Shown: positions 25,045 to 34,227 of the stretch, one piece after another
Position numbering within the stretch: the first letter of the stretch is position 1
Layout of the letters: each line of letters opens with the position of its first letter
DNA from: Bacteroidota bacterium
GTDB lineage: Bacteria; Bacteroidota; Bacteroidia; Sphingobacteriales; Sphingobacteriaceae
Direction: 5' to 3'
DNA length: 64,000 nt
Assembly (NCBI GenBank): GCA_026224775.1
Contig: JAMFRP010000006.1
Location: 124,001 to 188,000, forward strand
Program-made: the position numbers and the translations under genes
The notes under the pieces: model-generated
Told to the model about the DNA's origin: nothing
What the model saw: the letters and a program-made list of their open reading frames with translations, nothing else
The model's database searches: none

Positions 25045-26403
25045 ATGAATCAAAACTCCATACAAGTAAAGGCTGAAGCGAGGGTGTTGTTTGTGGATAT
25101 GAACAGCTTTTTTGCCCGTTGCGAACAACAGGTAAATTACTGGCTGCGCAACCGCCCTATTGGTGTATGCGTTTATACCGGCAAATATGGTTGTGTGATT
25201 TCACTATCTACCGAAGCAAAGGCATTAGGTATAAAAGCAGGCACACGTTTAAACGATGTAATGGCTTTACACCCTGATTTTATCCCCGTTGAAAGTAACC
25301 CTGCCCGTTATCGCCAGTTTCACACCAAAATAATCAACGTATTACAGCAGTATTGCCAGGATGTTGTGCCTAAAAGCATTGACGAAGCGATCATCAACCT
25401 AACCAATTACGAACATACCGACCCGCTAACCATTGCCAGGCAAATTAAGCGGGATATTTTAACCCAGGTTGGCGATTGGCTGGAATGTTCCGTAGGAATA
25501 GCTCCCAATGCATTTCTGGCTAAACTGGCTTCTGTTCGCGGCAAAAAAACAGGTGGATTGATGATGATCACCCCGCAAAATATTGATAGTATTTTGAGTG
25601 AATTGAAGCTAGGTGATCTGCCGGGTATCGCGGGTAATATGTCGTACAGATTGGAGCGTGCCGGAATTAAAACTCCGCTTGAAATGCGCTATGCAACGCC
25701 GCAGCGTTTAAAAGGTATTTTTAAAAGTATTGATGGCATTTATTGGCACTACCGGTTAAACTTTATTGAAACTAATATAGTGACGCATGATTACAAAGGC
25801 ATGCAGGCCATGCGGCAGATCTCCGCAGAAAAAAGAAAACAGCCTGAATATATAGAGCAATTATTCATGACACTTTGCCTCACTTTGGAGAAACGCATGG
25901 TATATCACAAATTTTATTGTAAGTCGATAGGCTTTACTGCCCGTTATGAGGATGGTACCCGCTGGGATGATGGCTTTGCTATAACCCTACCCGTACAGGA
26001 TGCGGTAAGCCTGATGCGCATGATAAAATTAAGAGCAGATAAGTTTGAAAAGTTAACCGGTACCGGTCCTATCTTCAATAACAATATTACCCAAATGCGG
26101 GTGGCTGTAACCAACTTTGTGAATACCGGCAATATGTTTTACAGCCTTTTTGATGACATGGAGCGCCAGGATACCGCGCTAAAAACCATGCACGAGATAA
26201 AGAACAAATTCGGCTCTGATAAACTGATCCGTGCTATGGAAATGACCGATGGTAAGGTTATTAAAGATGTTATCGGCTTTGGTTCGGTAAAAGATTTAAC
26301 GGAATTGGATTATAAAATGCCATCTGTAGCGACCAAAAACTTATTACCTGACGAAGATTTTTTGATCAGAGATATTAATATAGATGAGGGTTTACGTGCT
26401 TAA
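25045..26403 (+). CDS. Y-family (DinB/UmuC-type) DNA polymerase
   Basis: 452 residues. The palm motifs of translesion polymerases are intact: VLFVDMNSFFARCEQ with the first metal-binding Asp, and PKSIDEAIINL with the SxDE pair. The finger region VCVYTGKYGCVISLSTEAK and little-finger domain follow. It lacks the long C-terminal ImuB-type tail and has catalytic acids, so an active error-prone polymerase is likely. It lies about 45 bases before lepA but appears to have its own short upstream region. DinB and UmuC cannot be separated with certainty by eye. Confidence 0.88.
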   Translation: MNQNSIQVKAEARVLFVDMNSFFARCEQQVNYWLRNRPIGVCVYTGKYGCVISLSTEAKALGIKAGTRLNDVMALHPDFIPVESNPARYRQFHTKIINVLQQYCQDVVPKSIDEAIINLTNYEHTDPLTIARQIKRDILTQVGDWLECSVGIAPNAFLAKLASVRGKKTGGLMMITPQNIDSILSELKLGDLPGIAGNMSYRLERAGIKTPLEMRYATPQRLKGIFKSIDGIYWHYRLNFIETNIVTHDYKGMQAMRQISAEKRKQPEYIEQLFMTLCLTLEKRMVYHKFYCKSIGFTARYEDGTRWDDGFAITLPVQDAVSLMRMIKLRADKFEKLTGTGPIFNNNITQMRVAVTNFVNTGNMFYSLFDDMERQDTALKTMHEIKNKFGSDKLIRAMEMTDGKVIKDVIGFGSVKDLTELDYKMPSVATKNLLPDEDFLIRDINIDEGLRA

Positions 26404-26433
26404 ATCGGGCTTTTATTATCCGCCTAAAAACCC

Positions 26434-26441
26434 TACTTTTG
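26434..26441 (+). promoter_or_regulatory. Promoter box directly before lepA
   Basis: TACTTTTG matches TAnnTTTG and ends only 7 bases before the lepA ATG. A TTTT lies 19 bases upstream in the -33 position (26411-26414). The geometry implies a leaderless or nearly leaderless transcript. Confidence 0.45.
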
Positions 26442-26448
26442 CGCTTCA

Positions 26449-28236
26449 ATGAAGCACATTCGTAATTTTTGTATCATAGCGCATATTGACCACGGTAAGA
26501 GTACTCTTGCCGATAGGTTATTAGAATATACTAACACTATCACTCAACGCGAATCACAAGCACAATTGCTTGATGATATGGACCTTGAGCGTGAGCGTGG
26601 CATCACCATAAAAAGCCATGCCATACAGATGGATTATGAAATGGATGGGCAAAAGTATACGCTCAACCTGATCGATACCCCGGGACACGTTGACTTTTCA
26701 TACGAAGTTTCACGCTCAATAGCTGCCTGTGAAGGTGCGTTATTGATTGTGGATGCAGCGCAAGGTATACAGGCGCAAACCATATCAAACCTGTACTTAG
26801 CTTTAGAAAACGACCTGGAGATTATCCCGGTACTTAATAAAATGGACCTGCCCGGTGCTATGCCAGAGGAAGTTAAAGACCAAATTGTTGAGTTGATCGG
26901 TTGTAAACGCGAAGATATTTTAGCGGCATCAGGCAAAACAGGCATGGGTGTGCATGAAATATTGCGTGCCATTGTTGATCGTGTCCCTGCTCCTGTTGGC
27001 GACCCGGACGCGCCGTTACAAGCTTTGATATTTGACTCTGTGTTTAACTCGTTCCGTGGTATTATCGCCTACTTTAAAGTGGTGAACGGCGAGATCCGCA
27101 AAGGCGAAAAAGTAAAATTCGTAGCTACTGAAAAGCAATATTTTGCTGATGAGGTAGGTACTTTAAAACTAAAACCACTTGCTAAGGATGTAATTAAAAC
27201 CGGTGATGTAGGTTACATCATATCCGGCATTAAAGAAGCCCGTGAAGTTAAGGTTGGTGATACCATTACCAGTATTGACCGCCCTTGCGAAGTGGGTATA
27301 CAAGGCTTTGAAGAGGTAAAACCGATGGTCTTCGCCGGTATTTACCCGGTCGATACCGATGATTTTGAAGAATTGCGCGAATCAATGGGTAAACTGCAAT
27401 TAAATGATGCCTCTTTGGTTTTTGAACCGGAATCATCAGCGGCGTTAGGCTTTGGTTTCCGTTGCGGTTTTCTGGGCATGTTGCACATGGAGATCATTCA
27501 GGAACGTTTGGAGCGTGAATTTAACATGACGGTAATTACTACCGTACCCAACGTTTCCTATGTTGCGCATACCACCAAGGGCGACCCAATAATAGTAAAT
27601 AACCCATCAGACCTACCCGACCCAAGCAGGATAGATTATGTGGAAGAACCATACATCAAGGCCACAATCATTACCAAATCTGAATTTGTAGGTTCGGTAA
27701 TGTCGTTGTGTATCCAAAAACGTGGTTTTATCAAAAACCAATCGTATTTAACATCCGATCGTGTCGAGTTAATATTTGAGATGCCGATGGGCGAGATCGT
27801 TTTCGACTTTTACGATAAACTAAAAACTATATCTAAGGGTTATGCCTCGTTTGATTATCATCAGATCGGTTACCGCCAGTCGGATTTAGTTAGGTTGGAC
27901 ATCCGTTTAAATTCGGAACCAGTTGATGCATTATCATCATTGATATACCGCGGTAACTCATTTGATTTTGGTAAAAAAATATGCGAAAAGTTGAAGGAGT
28001 TAATTCCGCGCCAGCAGTTCGAAATCATTATACAAGCATCTATCGGCGCTAAAATTATAGCCCGCGAAACGGTTAAAGCTTTACGTAAGGATGTTACCGC
28101 CAAATGTTACGGTGGTGATATATCGCGTAAGCGTAAATTGTTGGAAAAACAGAAAAAAGGTAAAAAACGCATGCGCCAGGTTGGTAACGTAGAGATACCA
28201 CAATCGGCGTTTATGGCGGTGTTGAAACTGGATTAA
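26449..28236 (+). CDS. lepA: Elongation factor 4 (LepA)
   Basis: 595 residues, the normal length for LepA. G motifs are clear: AHIDHGKST (P loop), [12 protein letters not shown] (switch I), DTPGHVDF (G3) and NKMD (G4). The LepA-specific domain 4 is absent as in all members, and the C-terminal [20 protein letters not shown] tail is the family hallmark. It is a ribosome-associated GTPase that remodels stalled or misassembled ribosomes. Single gene; folD follows after an inverted repeat. Confidence 0.98.
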   Translation: MKHIRNFCIIAHIDHGKSTLADRLLEYTNTITQRESQAQLLDDMDLERERGITIKSHAIQMDYEMDGQKYTLNLIDTPGHVDFSYEVSRSIAACEGALLIVDAAQGIQAQTISNLYLALENDLEIIPVLNKMDLPGAMPEEVKDQIVELIGCKREDILAASGKTGMGVHEILRAIVDRVPAPVGDPDAPLQALIFDSVFNSFRGIIAYFKVVNGEIRKGEKVKFVATEKQYFADEVGTLKLKPLAKDVIKTGDVGYIISGIKEAREVKVGDTITSIDRPCEVGIQGFEEVKPMVFAGIYPVDTDDFEELRESMGKLQLNDASLVFEPESSAALGFGFRCGFLGMLHMEIIQERLEREFNMTVITTVPNVSYVAHTTKGDPIIVNNPSDLPDPSRIDYVEEPYIKATIITKSEFVGSVMSLCIQKRGFIKNQSYLTSDRVELIFEMPMGEIVFDFYDKLKTISKGYASFDYHQIGYRQSDLVRLDIRLNSEPVDALSSLIYRGNSFDFGKKICEKLKELIPRQQFEIIIQASIGAKIIARETVKALRKDVTAKCYGGDISRKRKLLEKQKKGKKRMRQVGNVEIPQSAFMAVLKLD

Positions 28237-28237
28237 G

Positions 28238-28331
28238 CCCCCCAGCCCCCTGAAGGGGGAGCGACTAGCACGCTGCGGGAGCTATAAAAATATTTATTCA
28301 TTATTCTTCCCCCTTCAGGGGGTTAGGGGGT
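28238..28331. repeat. C/G-rich inverted repeat between lepA and folD
   Basis: Arms of about 23 bases built around CCCCCTGAAGGGGG lie at 28238-28260 and 28308-28331, inverted, with one or two mismatches, and enclose about 47 bases. The element fills the whole gap between lepA and folD. It looks like a dispersed intergenic repeat (REP/MITE-like) rather than a simple terminator. Its right arm ends 4 bases before the folD ATG. Confidence 0.65.
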
Positions 28332-28335
28332 TACA

Positions 28336-29217
28336 ATGCAATTACTTGACGGAAAATACGTATCAGAAAAACTTAAGGTTGAAATAGCTGAAGAAGCGGC
28401 TAAAATATTGGCAAACACTGGCCGTAAACCACATTTGGTTGCGGTATTGGTTGGCCACGATGGCGGCAGTGAAACCTATGTTGCCAGCAAAATAAAGAAT
28501 TGCGAGAACGTAGGTTTTAAATCGAGCCTGGTGCGTTATGAGGATACCGTTACCGAAGAAGAACTGCTTAAAAAAGTTGAAGAGCTAAATGCGGATGCGG
28601 ATATCGACGGTATCATCGTACAACTTCCCCTGCCCAAACATATTGACCCTGAAAAAGTAACTGAGCGCATTGATTACCGCAAGGATGTTGATGGTTTCCA
28701 CCCGGTTAATTTAGGCCGCATGCAGCGTAACTTGCCATCATTCATCCCGGCAACTCCTTATGGCATTACTTTGATGCTAAAAGAATACGGTATTGAGACC
28801 GCAGGCAAGCATTGCGTGGTTGTTGGTCGCAGTAATATTGTAGGTTCGCCAATGAGTATTTTAATGGCGCGTAACGCTAATCCGGGGAATTGCACCGTAA
28901 CTATTTGTCACAGTCGCACACCAGATATTAAGAAATTCACATTGGACGGCGATATCCTGATCGTAGCTATCGGTAAAAAGAATTTTATCACTGCCGATAT
29001 GGTAAAACCAGGCGCAGTGATCATCGACGTAGGTATGAACCGCGAAACATCAACCCTAACTAAATCAGGCTTTAAGCTTTATGGTGATGTTGATTTTGAA
29101 AACGTAGCACCAAAAGCATCATGGATAACCCCGGTACCGGGCGGTGTTGGCTTGATGACTATTATTGGGTTGTTGAAGAACACTTTAGCTTCGGCTAAAA
29201 AAGAAGTTTATAAATAA
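28336..29217 (+). CDS. folD: Bifunctional methylenetetrahydrofolate dehydrogenase/cyclohydrolase
   Basis: 293 residues, the normal length for FolD. Signatures are present: [14 protein letters not shown] (with the catalytic Lys), the PYGITLML segment, [10 protein letters not shown] in the NADP-binding domain and [11 protein letters not shown] at the C-terminus. It interconverts 5,10-methylene-, 5,10-methenyl- and 10-formyltetrahydrofolate using NADP, supplying one-carbon units for purines and formyl-Met-tRNA. Start is the ATG 4 bases after the repeat. Confidence 0.97.
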   Translation: MQLLDGKYVSEKLKVEIAEEAAKILANTGRKPHLVAVLVGHDGGSETYVASKIKNCENVGFKSSLVRYEDTVTEEELLKKVEELNADADIDGIIVQLPLPKHIDPEKVTERIDYRKDVDGFHPVNLGRMQRNLPSFIPATPYGITLMLKEYGIETAGKHCVVVGRSNIVGSPMSILMARNANPGNCTVTICHSRTPDIKKFTLDGDILIVAIGKKNFITADMVKPGAVIIDVGMNRETSTLTKSGFKLYGDVDFENVAPKASWITPVPGGVGLMTIIGLLKNTLASAKKEVYK

Positions 29218-29230
29218 CAATATTACATCC

Positions 29231-29557
29231 ATGACTAATATAGCAGTTGAAAATAACTATTTAACATTAATTAATGTTTTTACTGTTGAACCTGCTAATC
29301 AGCAAGAATTGGTTGATCTTTTAATATTAGCAACCGACGGTACTATTACTAAAGTCGCAGGATTTATTTCTTCAAGCCTGCATAAAAGTCTTGATGGAAC
29401 TAAAGTTACTATGTATTCTCAGTGGAAAAGTATTGAGGACTATCAAAACATGCGAAATAATCCGACTGCATCGCCATATTTAGAACAAGCATTAAAGATA
29501 GCCACTTTCGCACCCGGTATGTACGAAGTTGTAAAAACATTCAACTCAGAAATTTAA
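29231..29557 (+). CDS. Antibiotic biosynthesis monooxygenase (ABM) domain protein
   Basis: 108 residues, a single dimeric ferredoxin-like fold of the ABM superfamily (NYLTLINVFTVEPANQQELV, then HKSLDGTKVTMYSQWKSIEDY). Members include small quinol/heme monooxygenases and many uncharacterised proteins. It lies 13 bases downstream of folD and is probably cotranscribed, though no functional link is evident. A hairpin follows its stop. Confidence 0.75.
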   Translation: MTNIAVENNYLTLINVFTVEPANQQELVDLLILATDGTITKVAGFISSSLHKSLDGTKVTMYSQWKSIEDYQNMRNNPTASPYLEQALKIATFAPGMYEVVKTFNSEI

Positions 29558-29559
29558 TA

Positions 29560-29585
29560 CAGAGACGCAAGAAATCGCGTCTCTG
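29560..29585. terminator. Hairpin between ABM and Rieske genes
   Basis: CAGAGACGC (29560-29568) pairs perfectly with GCGTCTCTG (29577-29585) around an eight-base loop, exactly between the two convergent stop codons. It probably serves as a bidirectional terminator. The GAGACGC motif may also belong to a dispersed repeat. Confidence 0.65.
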
Positions 29586-29586
29586 C

Positions 29587-29925
29587 TTATTTAAAGGCTT
29601 GTTTTATTTTTTCCCAAAAGCCGGTTATACCGATGTAAATATCATCGCCCTTAATTTCAACCGGATAGGTTTCCACATAATCATTTTGGCCTTCACTCCC
29701 TCTGCCTGTATGTAAATTGAAAGAGAAACGATGCACAGGGCAAACAAGCTTTCCTTCAGCACACCATCCACGGCTTAAATCTTCGCCTGCATGCGGGCAT
29801 ATTGCTGATAAAGCAAATAGCTCACCCTCATACCCCACTAAACAAATGCTTTTGTTGGCGACTTTTACTTTTTTAATGAATGGCTGATCTGTTTTCTTTA
29901 TATCCGGTATTTTATACCACTTCAT
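29587..29925 (-). CDS. Rieske [2Fe-2S] domain protein
   Basis: 112 residues, a stand-alone Rieske ferredoxin. The cluster ligands are CPHAGEDLSRGWC...CPVH (C-x-H and C-x2-H), the spacing usual for nitrite-reductase small subunit or dioxygenase ferredoxin-like proteins. It would carry electrons to an oxygenase or reductase; no partner oxygenase lies nearby. It follows a lipoprotein gene by 3 bases on the same strand. Confidence 0.88.
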   Translation of the reverse strand: MKWYKIPDIKKTDQPFIKKVKVANKSICLVGYEGELFALSAICPHAGEDLSRGWCAEGKLVCPVHRFSFNLHTGRGSEGQNDYVETYPVEIKGDDIYIGITGFWEKIKQAFK

Positions 29926-29928
29926 TTA

Positions 29929-30696
29929 TCAAAAATCAATCTTTAAATTCATAACTGAAGGATCTTTTATTACAGCATCCATATTAGTTATTAATGTTAC
30001 CCGTTTCCTATCGGCAGAAACTATGGCTTTGGAATTTGATACCTTTTTAACAGGCTTAGCAAAGTTAAGCACCACCTTGTAAGGCATATCAATTAGCATA
30101 GCCTTAGCCATGGCGAGTGTTGATTGTGTTTTCTTTAAAAAAGTATTAAATTTCACTTTATCAATTATGCGATAAAATCTGTGTGGGGTAATGTCGTACG
30201 AGTAATAGTCCTGCCCGGCAACAAGTTCCTGCGCGTCGAAACCATTTGAAGGACCGCTTTCTTTAGTAACTGAGTTAAGTTGCTTGCTGCTCATCGATAT
30301 TTTTGAGATGTGCTGTAAATAGTATTGCAGATCGGCGGTATTTTTTGAAAAATGGTTGATACTTACTTTCATCACACTTTTTTGTAGGTCCATTTTAACA
30401 TTTAAGGTGCTGCTTTTAGCCATGTTGATATCATCCAGGTTCATTTTCATCTGGGTGCTATCGGGCAGGGCACTATAAAAGTTGAGGGAAGTATCTTTTT
30501 GTATGGCGAATTGCGGTGTCGCGCGAACGGAATCAGACATCAGGTTCATCAACACTGATACGGCTTTACCCATGTCAAACGTATATACTACGTTGCATGA
30601 TCCATCAGCCTTAAAATCATAATGTTCTTCAATATCCACGCATGAGCTGAAGCTAATCAGCACTAAAAAACCAAGTAAGATTCTGATTTTTTTCAC
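29929..30696 (-). CDS. Predicted lipoprotein of unknown function
   Basis: 255 residues. A lipoprotein signal (MKKIRILLGFLVLISFSSC, Cys at 19) leads into an extracytoplasmic domain of alternating strands, with DIEEHYDFKADGSCNVVYTFDMG near the start. The remainder shows no motif I can name. It is immediately upstream of the Rieske gene (3-base gap), so the two form an operon. It is divergent from queE. Confidence 0.75.
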   Translation of the reverse strand: MKKIRILLGFLVLISFSSCVDIEEHYDFKADGSCNVVYTFDMGKAVSVLMNLMSDSVRATPQFAIQKDTSLNFYSALPDSTQMKMNLDDINMAKSSTLNVKMDLQKSVMKVSINHFSKNTADLQYYLQHISKISMSSKQLNSVTKESGPSNGFDAQELVAGQDYYSYDITPHRFYRIIDKVKFNTFLKKTQSTLAMAKAMLIDMPYKVVLNFAKPVKKVSNSKAIVSADRKRVTLITNMDAVIKDPSVMNLKIDF

Positions 30697-30823
30697 AGCG
30701 TAAAATTTAAGTAATAATAAATAAAAATAACAACAATTAAAACACCAAGTAACTGAAACATATTAGATTATCATTAGAAAACCACCTTTTACCTTTCAAC
30801 TTTAACCTTTCGGCTTAAAAAAG

Positions 30824-30831
30824 TACCTTTG
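30824..30831 (+). promoter_or_regulatory. Promoter box directly before queE
   Basis: TACCTTTG matches TAnnTTTG and ends 9 bases before the ATG. A TTTA sits 19 bases upstream (30801-30804) at the -33 position. The leader would be only a few bases long. Confidence 0.45.
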
Positions 30832-30840
30832 CGGCTTATT

Positions 30841-31464
30841 ATGGCACACCAAATACCGGACGACGGCACATTGCTTCCTTTAATGGAAGAGTTTTATACC
30901 ATACAGGGAGAAGGATACAATACCGGTAAGGCAGCATATTTTATACGCCTTGGCGGCTGCGATGTTGGTTGCCATTGGTGTGATGTAAAAGAAAGCTGGG
31001 ATGCTGAATTACACGCGCTTACTGCTGCCGATGTAATTGTTGAAAATGCGATGCAACATCCTGCTAAAGCGGTTGTAATTACCGGTGGCGAACCGTTGAT
31101 CTATAACATGGATTACCTTACCGCGCAACTACAACAAAATGGGATCAAAACATTTATTGAGACATCGGGTGCTTATCCCCTTTCGGGTAGCTGGGACTGG
31201 ATTTGCTTGTCGCCAAAAAAATTTAAGGGCCCAACGATCAGCGTAGCGGAAAAAGCACATGAGCTTAAAGTTATCGTGTTTAATAAATCAGATTTTGAGT
31301 GGGCCGAGCAGCATGCTAAACTGGTATCACCTGATTGTAAGCTATATCTGCAACCGGAATGGTCGAAATCAAAAGAGATGACCCCGCTTATTGTGGAGTA
31401 CGTAATGAACAACCCACACTGGGAAATATCATTACAAACACACAAATATTTAAATATCCCTTAA
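30841..31464 (+). CDS. queE: 7-carboxy-7-deazaguanine synthase (radical SAM)
   Basis: 207 residues from ATG 30841; a TTG four codons upstream overlaps the promoter box and is rejected. Opening MEEFYTIQGEGYNTG and the radical-SAM cluster motif CDVGCHWC (C-x3-C-x2-C) are diagnostic. VVITGGEPLIYN is the GGE SAM-binding motif. QueE rearranges 6-carboxytetrahydropterin to 7-carboxy-7-deazaguanine in queuosine synthesis. No other queuosine gene is in the window. Confidence 0.95.
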   Translation: MAHQIPDDGTLLPLMEEFYTIQGEGYNTGKAAYFIRLGGCDVGCHWCDVKESWDAELHALTAADVIVENAMQHPAKAVVITGGEPLIYNMDYLTAQLQQNGIKTFIETSGAYPLSGSWDWICLSPKKFKGPTISVAEKAHELKVIVFNKSDFEWAEQHAKLVSPDCKLYLQPEWSKSKEMTPLIVEYVMNNPHWEISLQTHKYLNIP

Positions 31465-31503
31465 TAAATGTAACTTAGGGTACAAAATATCGTATCAACA
31501 ACG

Positions 31504-33402
31504 ATGAAGATTGTATTCTGTTCGGTTATTCTTATTTTCTTATCAATTTTCAGTTTTGGCCAGGGCCATTATTCGACCACAAACGAACAGGCTATAAAGC
31601 ATTTCGCGTTAGCCAGCCAGAGTTTGGATTACCATGAGTTTGAAACGGCGGTAACCGAATTAAAAAAGGCGATTGACGAAGATTCAAATTTTATTGAAGC
31701 CCACGAACAATTAGCTGATGTTTACGGCTTACTTCATCAAAACAAAGAGGCCATCAAAGAGTACCTGACTGTTATTAGACTTAACCCTGATTTCACCCGC
31801 GCTGTATACCTGAAATTAGGAACCATGGAAATCAGCATGGCGCAATATGAGCAGGCACAACAACATCTGCAGAAATACCTCACCTATCCGAATATCACTG
31901 ACCAAAACATCTTTCTTACTAAAAAGCTACTAAAAGACTGTGAGTTTAGCATTGAGGCCATCAAACACCCGGTACCCTTTACCCCTGTTAACATGGGGCC
32001 TGCGATAAATACCGCAGATGATGAGTATCTACCGGAAGAAACAGCTGACGAAAGCACTTTAATATTTACCCGCCAAATAAACCATAACGAGGATTTTTAT
32101 CAAAGTGTTAAGGTTGATGGCAAGTGGCAAACCGCTACTTATTTAAGCAGTAATATTAACACACCTAATTATAACGAGGGGGCGCAATCTATATCACAAG
32201 ATGGAAAATATCTGTTTTTTACCGGATGTAACCGACCTGATGGTTTGGGCAGATGTGATATTTATATAGCTAAAAAAGAGGGTGAAGGGTGGGGCAAACC
32301 CTATGACCTTAATCCGCCGGTGAATACACCTGGGTGGGAATCGCAGCCATCAATCAGTTCTGACGGGCGGACGCTTTATTTTGTGAGCAATCGTAAAGGC
32401 GGTTACGGTGGTTATGATATTTGGAAATCAACCGTTACAGATAAAGGCTGGAGTGAACCTGAGAATCTGGGGCCCAATATCAATACTTCGTTTGATGAGC
32501 AGTCGCCTTATATACATGCTGATGATAGTACTTTATATTTTTGTTCAGATGGTTGGCCAGGTTTAGGCGGTAAGGATTTATTCATGAGCCGGTTAGGCAA
32601 AGATGGTAAATGGCAAAAACCAACTAACCTGGGATATCCGATCAATTCCAGCGGAGATGAGAACGGGCTGAGTGTTACGCCAAGCGGGCAATACGCCTTC
32701 TTCGCATCGAACAAATTAGATGGCTATGGTGGGTTTGATATTTATACTTTTGAATTACCTGTTGTTGATCGCCCTCACGTGGTAACTTATGTTAAAGGGA
32801 TAGTGATAGATGCCAAAACCAGGCAACCATTGGAAGCCGCTGTTGAAATTATTGACCTTGAAAAAAACATACCTGCTTACCAAGATTACAGCTCGGCTGA
32901 ATACGGCGACTTTTTGGCTACACTTACCGCAGGGAAAAACTATGGATTGAATGTTTCCAAGGACGGGTACTTGTTTTATTCAGCTAATTTCTCGTTGGTT
33001 GGGCGTGAAACGAAAGATCCCTTTAATATTGTTGTTGAACTATCGCCAATTGAGGTCGGTAATAAGGTGATCTTAAATAACATATTTTTTGATACCAATA
33101 AGTATGATATTAAACCGGATTCAAAAGCTGAATTACAGAAACTGATAGACTTTTTAACACAGAACCCTACCATCCATATTGAAATTTCGGGCCATACCGA
33201 TGATGTGGGCAATAGTCAATTAAACCAGGTATTATCTCAAAACAGAGCAAAATCTGTTTATCAATATCTGGTAACTAGCGGCATAAGCCCAACCAGATTG
33301 GTTTACAAAGGTTATGGCGAAACTCAGCCTATTTTATCCAATACCAGCGATGAGAACCGCAGTAAAAACAGGCGTACAGAGTTTAAGATAATAGCTAAGT
33401 AG
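31504..33402 (+). CDS. PorE-like protein: TPR, PD40 propeller, CarboxypepD-like and OmpA domains
   Basis: 632 residues with a signal peptide ending near SFGQ. Order of domains: TPR repeats (about 25-140), a beta-propeller of PD40/WD40-like blades (about 160-415, repeated SxDGxxLYFxS motifs such as ISSDGRTLYFVSN), a carboxypeptidase-regulatory-like fold (about 425-510) and a C-terminal OmpA peptidoglycan-binding domain (FFDTNKYDIKPDSKAELQ, SGHTDDVGNSQLN). This is the architecture described for PorE, a T9SS component of Porphyromonas gingivalis that contacts peptidoglycan. The same architecture occurs in several paralogues per genome, so the T9SS role is inference. The convergent XRE gene overlaps its end by 8 bases. 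Confidence 0.85.
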   Translation: MKIVFCSVILIFLSIFSFGQGHYSTTNEQAIKHFALASQSLDYHEFETAVTELKKAIDEDSNFIEAHEQLADVYGLLHQNKEAIKEYLTVIRLNPDFTRAVYLKLGTMEISMAQYEQAQQHLQKYLTYPNITDQNIFLTKKLLKDCEFSIEAIKHPVPFTPVNMGPAINTADDEYLPEETADESTLIFTRQINHNEDFYQSVKVDGKWQTATYLSSNINTPNYNEGAQSISQDGKYLFFTGCNRPDGLGRCDIYIAKKEGEGWGKPYDLNPPVNTPGWESQPSISSDGRTLYFVSNRKGGYGGYDIWKSTVTDKGWSEPENLGPNINTSFDEQSPYIHADDSTLYFCSDGWPGLGGKDLFMSRLGKDGKWQKPTNLGYPINSSGDENGLSVTPSGQYAFFASNKLDGYGGFDIYTFELPVVDRPHVVTYVKGIVIDAKTRQPLEAAVEIIDLEKNIPAYQDYSSAEYGDFLATLTAGKNYGLNVSKDGYLFYSANFSLVGRETKDPFNIVVELSPIEVGNKVILNNIFFDTNKYDIKPDSKAELQKLIDFLTQNPTIHIEISGHTDDVGNSQLNQVLSQNRAKSVYQYLVTSGISPTRLVYKGYGETQPILSNTSDENRSKNRRTEFKIIAK

Positions 33403-33616
33403 AAACTGATTCCAGTAAATTAACAATATCTATTTCCAGTACATTACATATTAAGGAGAGCCTACAGATGGTGAGTTTTACTTTGTTGGATTCGATTTTG
33501 CTGTAAACATTTTGGGTAGTATGTATTTTTTCCGCAACAAACGTTTGGGAATAGCCTAATTGCGATCTTCTCCTTTTTATGGTGGCTAAAATTTTATTTA
33601 TTTCCTTTTTGTACAT
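33395..33616 (-). CDS. Small XRE-family helix-turn-helix regulator
   Basis: 73 residues, essentially one Cro/C1-type HTH: IKRRRSQLGYSQTFVAEKIH and NVYSKIESNKVKLTICRLSLICNVL, followed by a short helix. Its 3' end overlaps the PorE-like gene by 8 bases in the convergent orientation. There is no partner toxin gene beside it, so it is more likely a housekeeping or phage-derived regulator than an antitoxin. Confidence 0.85.
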   Translation of the reverse strand: MYKKEINKILATIKRRRSQLGYSQTFVAEKIHTTQNVYSKIESNKVKLTICRLSLICNVLEIDIVNLLESVST

Positions 33617-33714
33617 AATTGATTAAGTAGTTGTATAAATACATATACGAAGCTTAATCAATAATAATTTTATAATTAATTTATTTTTTTTATAATTAAT
33701 TACTCTGTGGCGAT

Positions 33715-34149
33715 TTATGCAATCTGATCCAGGTGATGCTGCATATGTCTAATGTAATCTTCTGCCAGCCATTTAACGGAGTGTGATTTAACTTCGGCTT
33801 TGCCGATGTCACAGGTTATTTCTAATCGGTCTTCCGGATAGTTAATTAAAACTCTGATAATTTGCCGGTTAAGTAAAATCCACAAATCCAACACTTCTTT
33901 AATATCCGCATTTTGGTAATGCGCGGCGGCTACCCACTCATCCTGGGCATATACTAGTTTAAAATCCTGTTCATAGGTGCAACGTACAAAACGCTGAAGA
34001 TTAATCTGTGCACTGTCAATTAAATGCCCGATAATCTCTTTGTTCGACCATTTTCCCTCTCTGATCTTAAAATCCCAGTCGATGTTTTGTTGTTCAATTT
34101 TTAAAAAATTGTCAATCGCTTCCGCTAAATTTTGTACTATCTCTTCCAT
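33715..34149 (-). CDS. DinB superfamily (DinB_2/YfiT-like) metal-dependent protein
   Basis: 144 residues with the four-helix-bundle pattern of the DinB/YfiT superfamily: GKWSNKEIIGHLIDSAQIN carries the first histidine, and WLAEDYIRHMQHHLDQI carries the final histidine pair, which form the usual three-histidine metal site. Members include thiol-dependent transferases and damage-inducible proteins. It is unrelated to the DNA polymerase also called DinB. The specific reaction is unknown. Confidence 0.8.
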   Translation of the reverse strand: MEEIVQNLAEAIDNFLKIEQQNIDWDFKIREGKWSNKEIIGHLIDSAQINLQRFVRCTYEQDFKLVYAQDEWVAAAHYQNADIKEVLDLWILLNRQIIRVLINYPEDRLEITCDIGKAEVKSHSVKWLAEDYIRHMQHHLDQIA

Positions 34150-34227
34150 ATCAGTATGTGCCTAAAGTTTGATAATTTACCAATAATTATTAAAAAACAA
34201 TTATCTTCAAGCCTTCAATAGCATATA

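Noticed and set aside
33395-33616. XRE protein as an antitoxin of a toxin-antitoxin pair
   Set aside because: The neighbours are an OmpA protein and a DinB-superfamily protein; no small toxin frame is present on either side.
33715-34149. DinB-superfamily protein as a DNA polymerase IV
   Set aside because: Same name, different family: it is a small helical bundle with histidines, not a polymerase. The polymerase is at 25045-26403.
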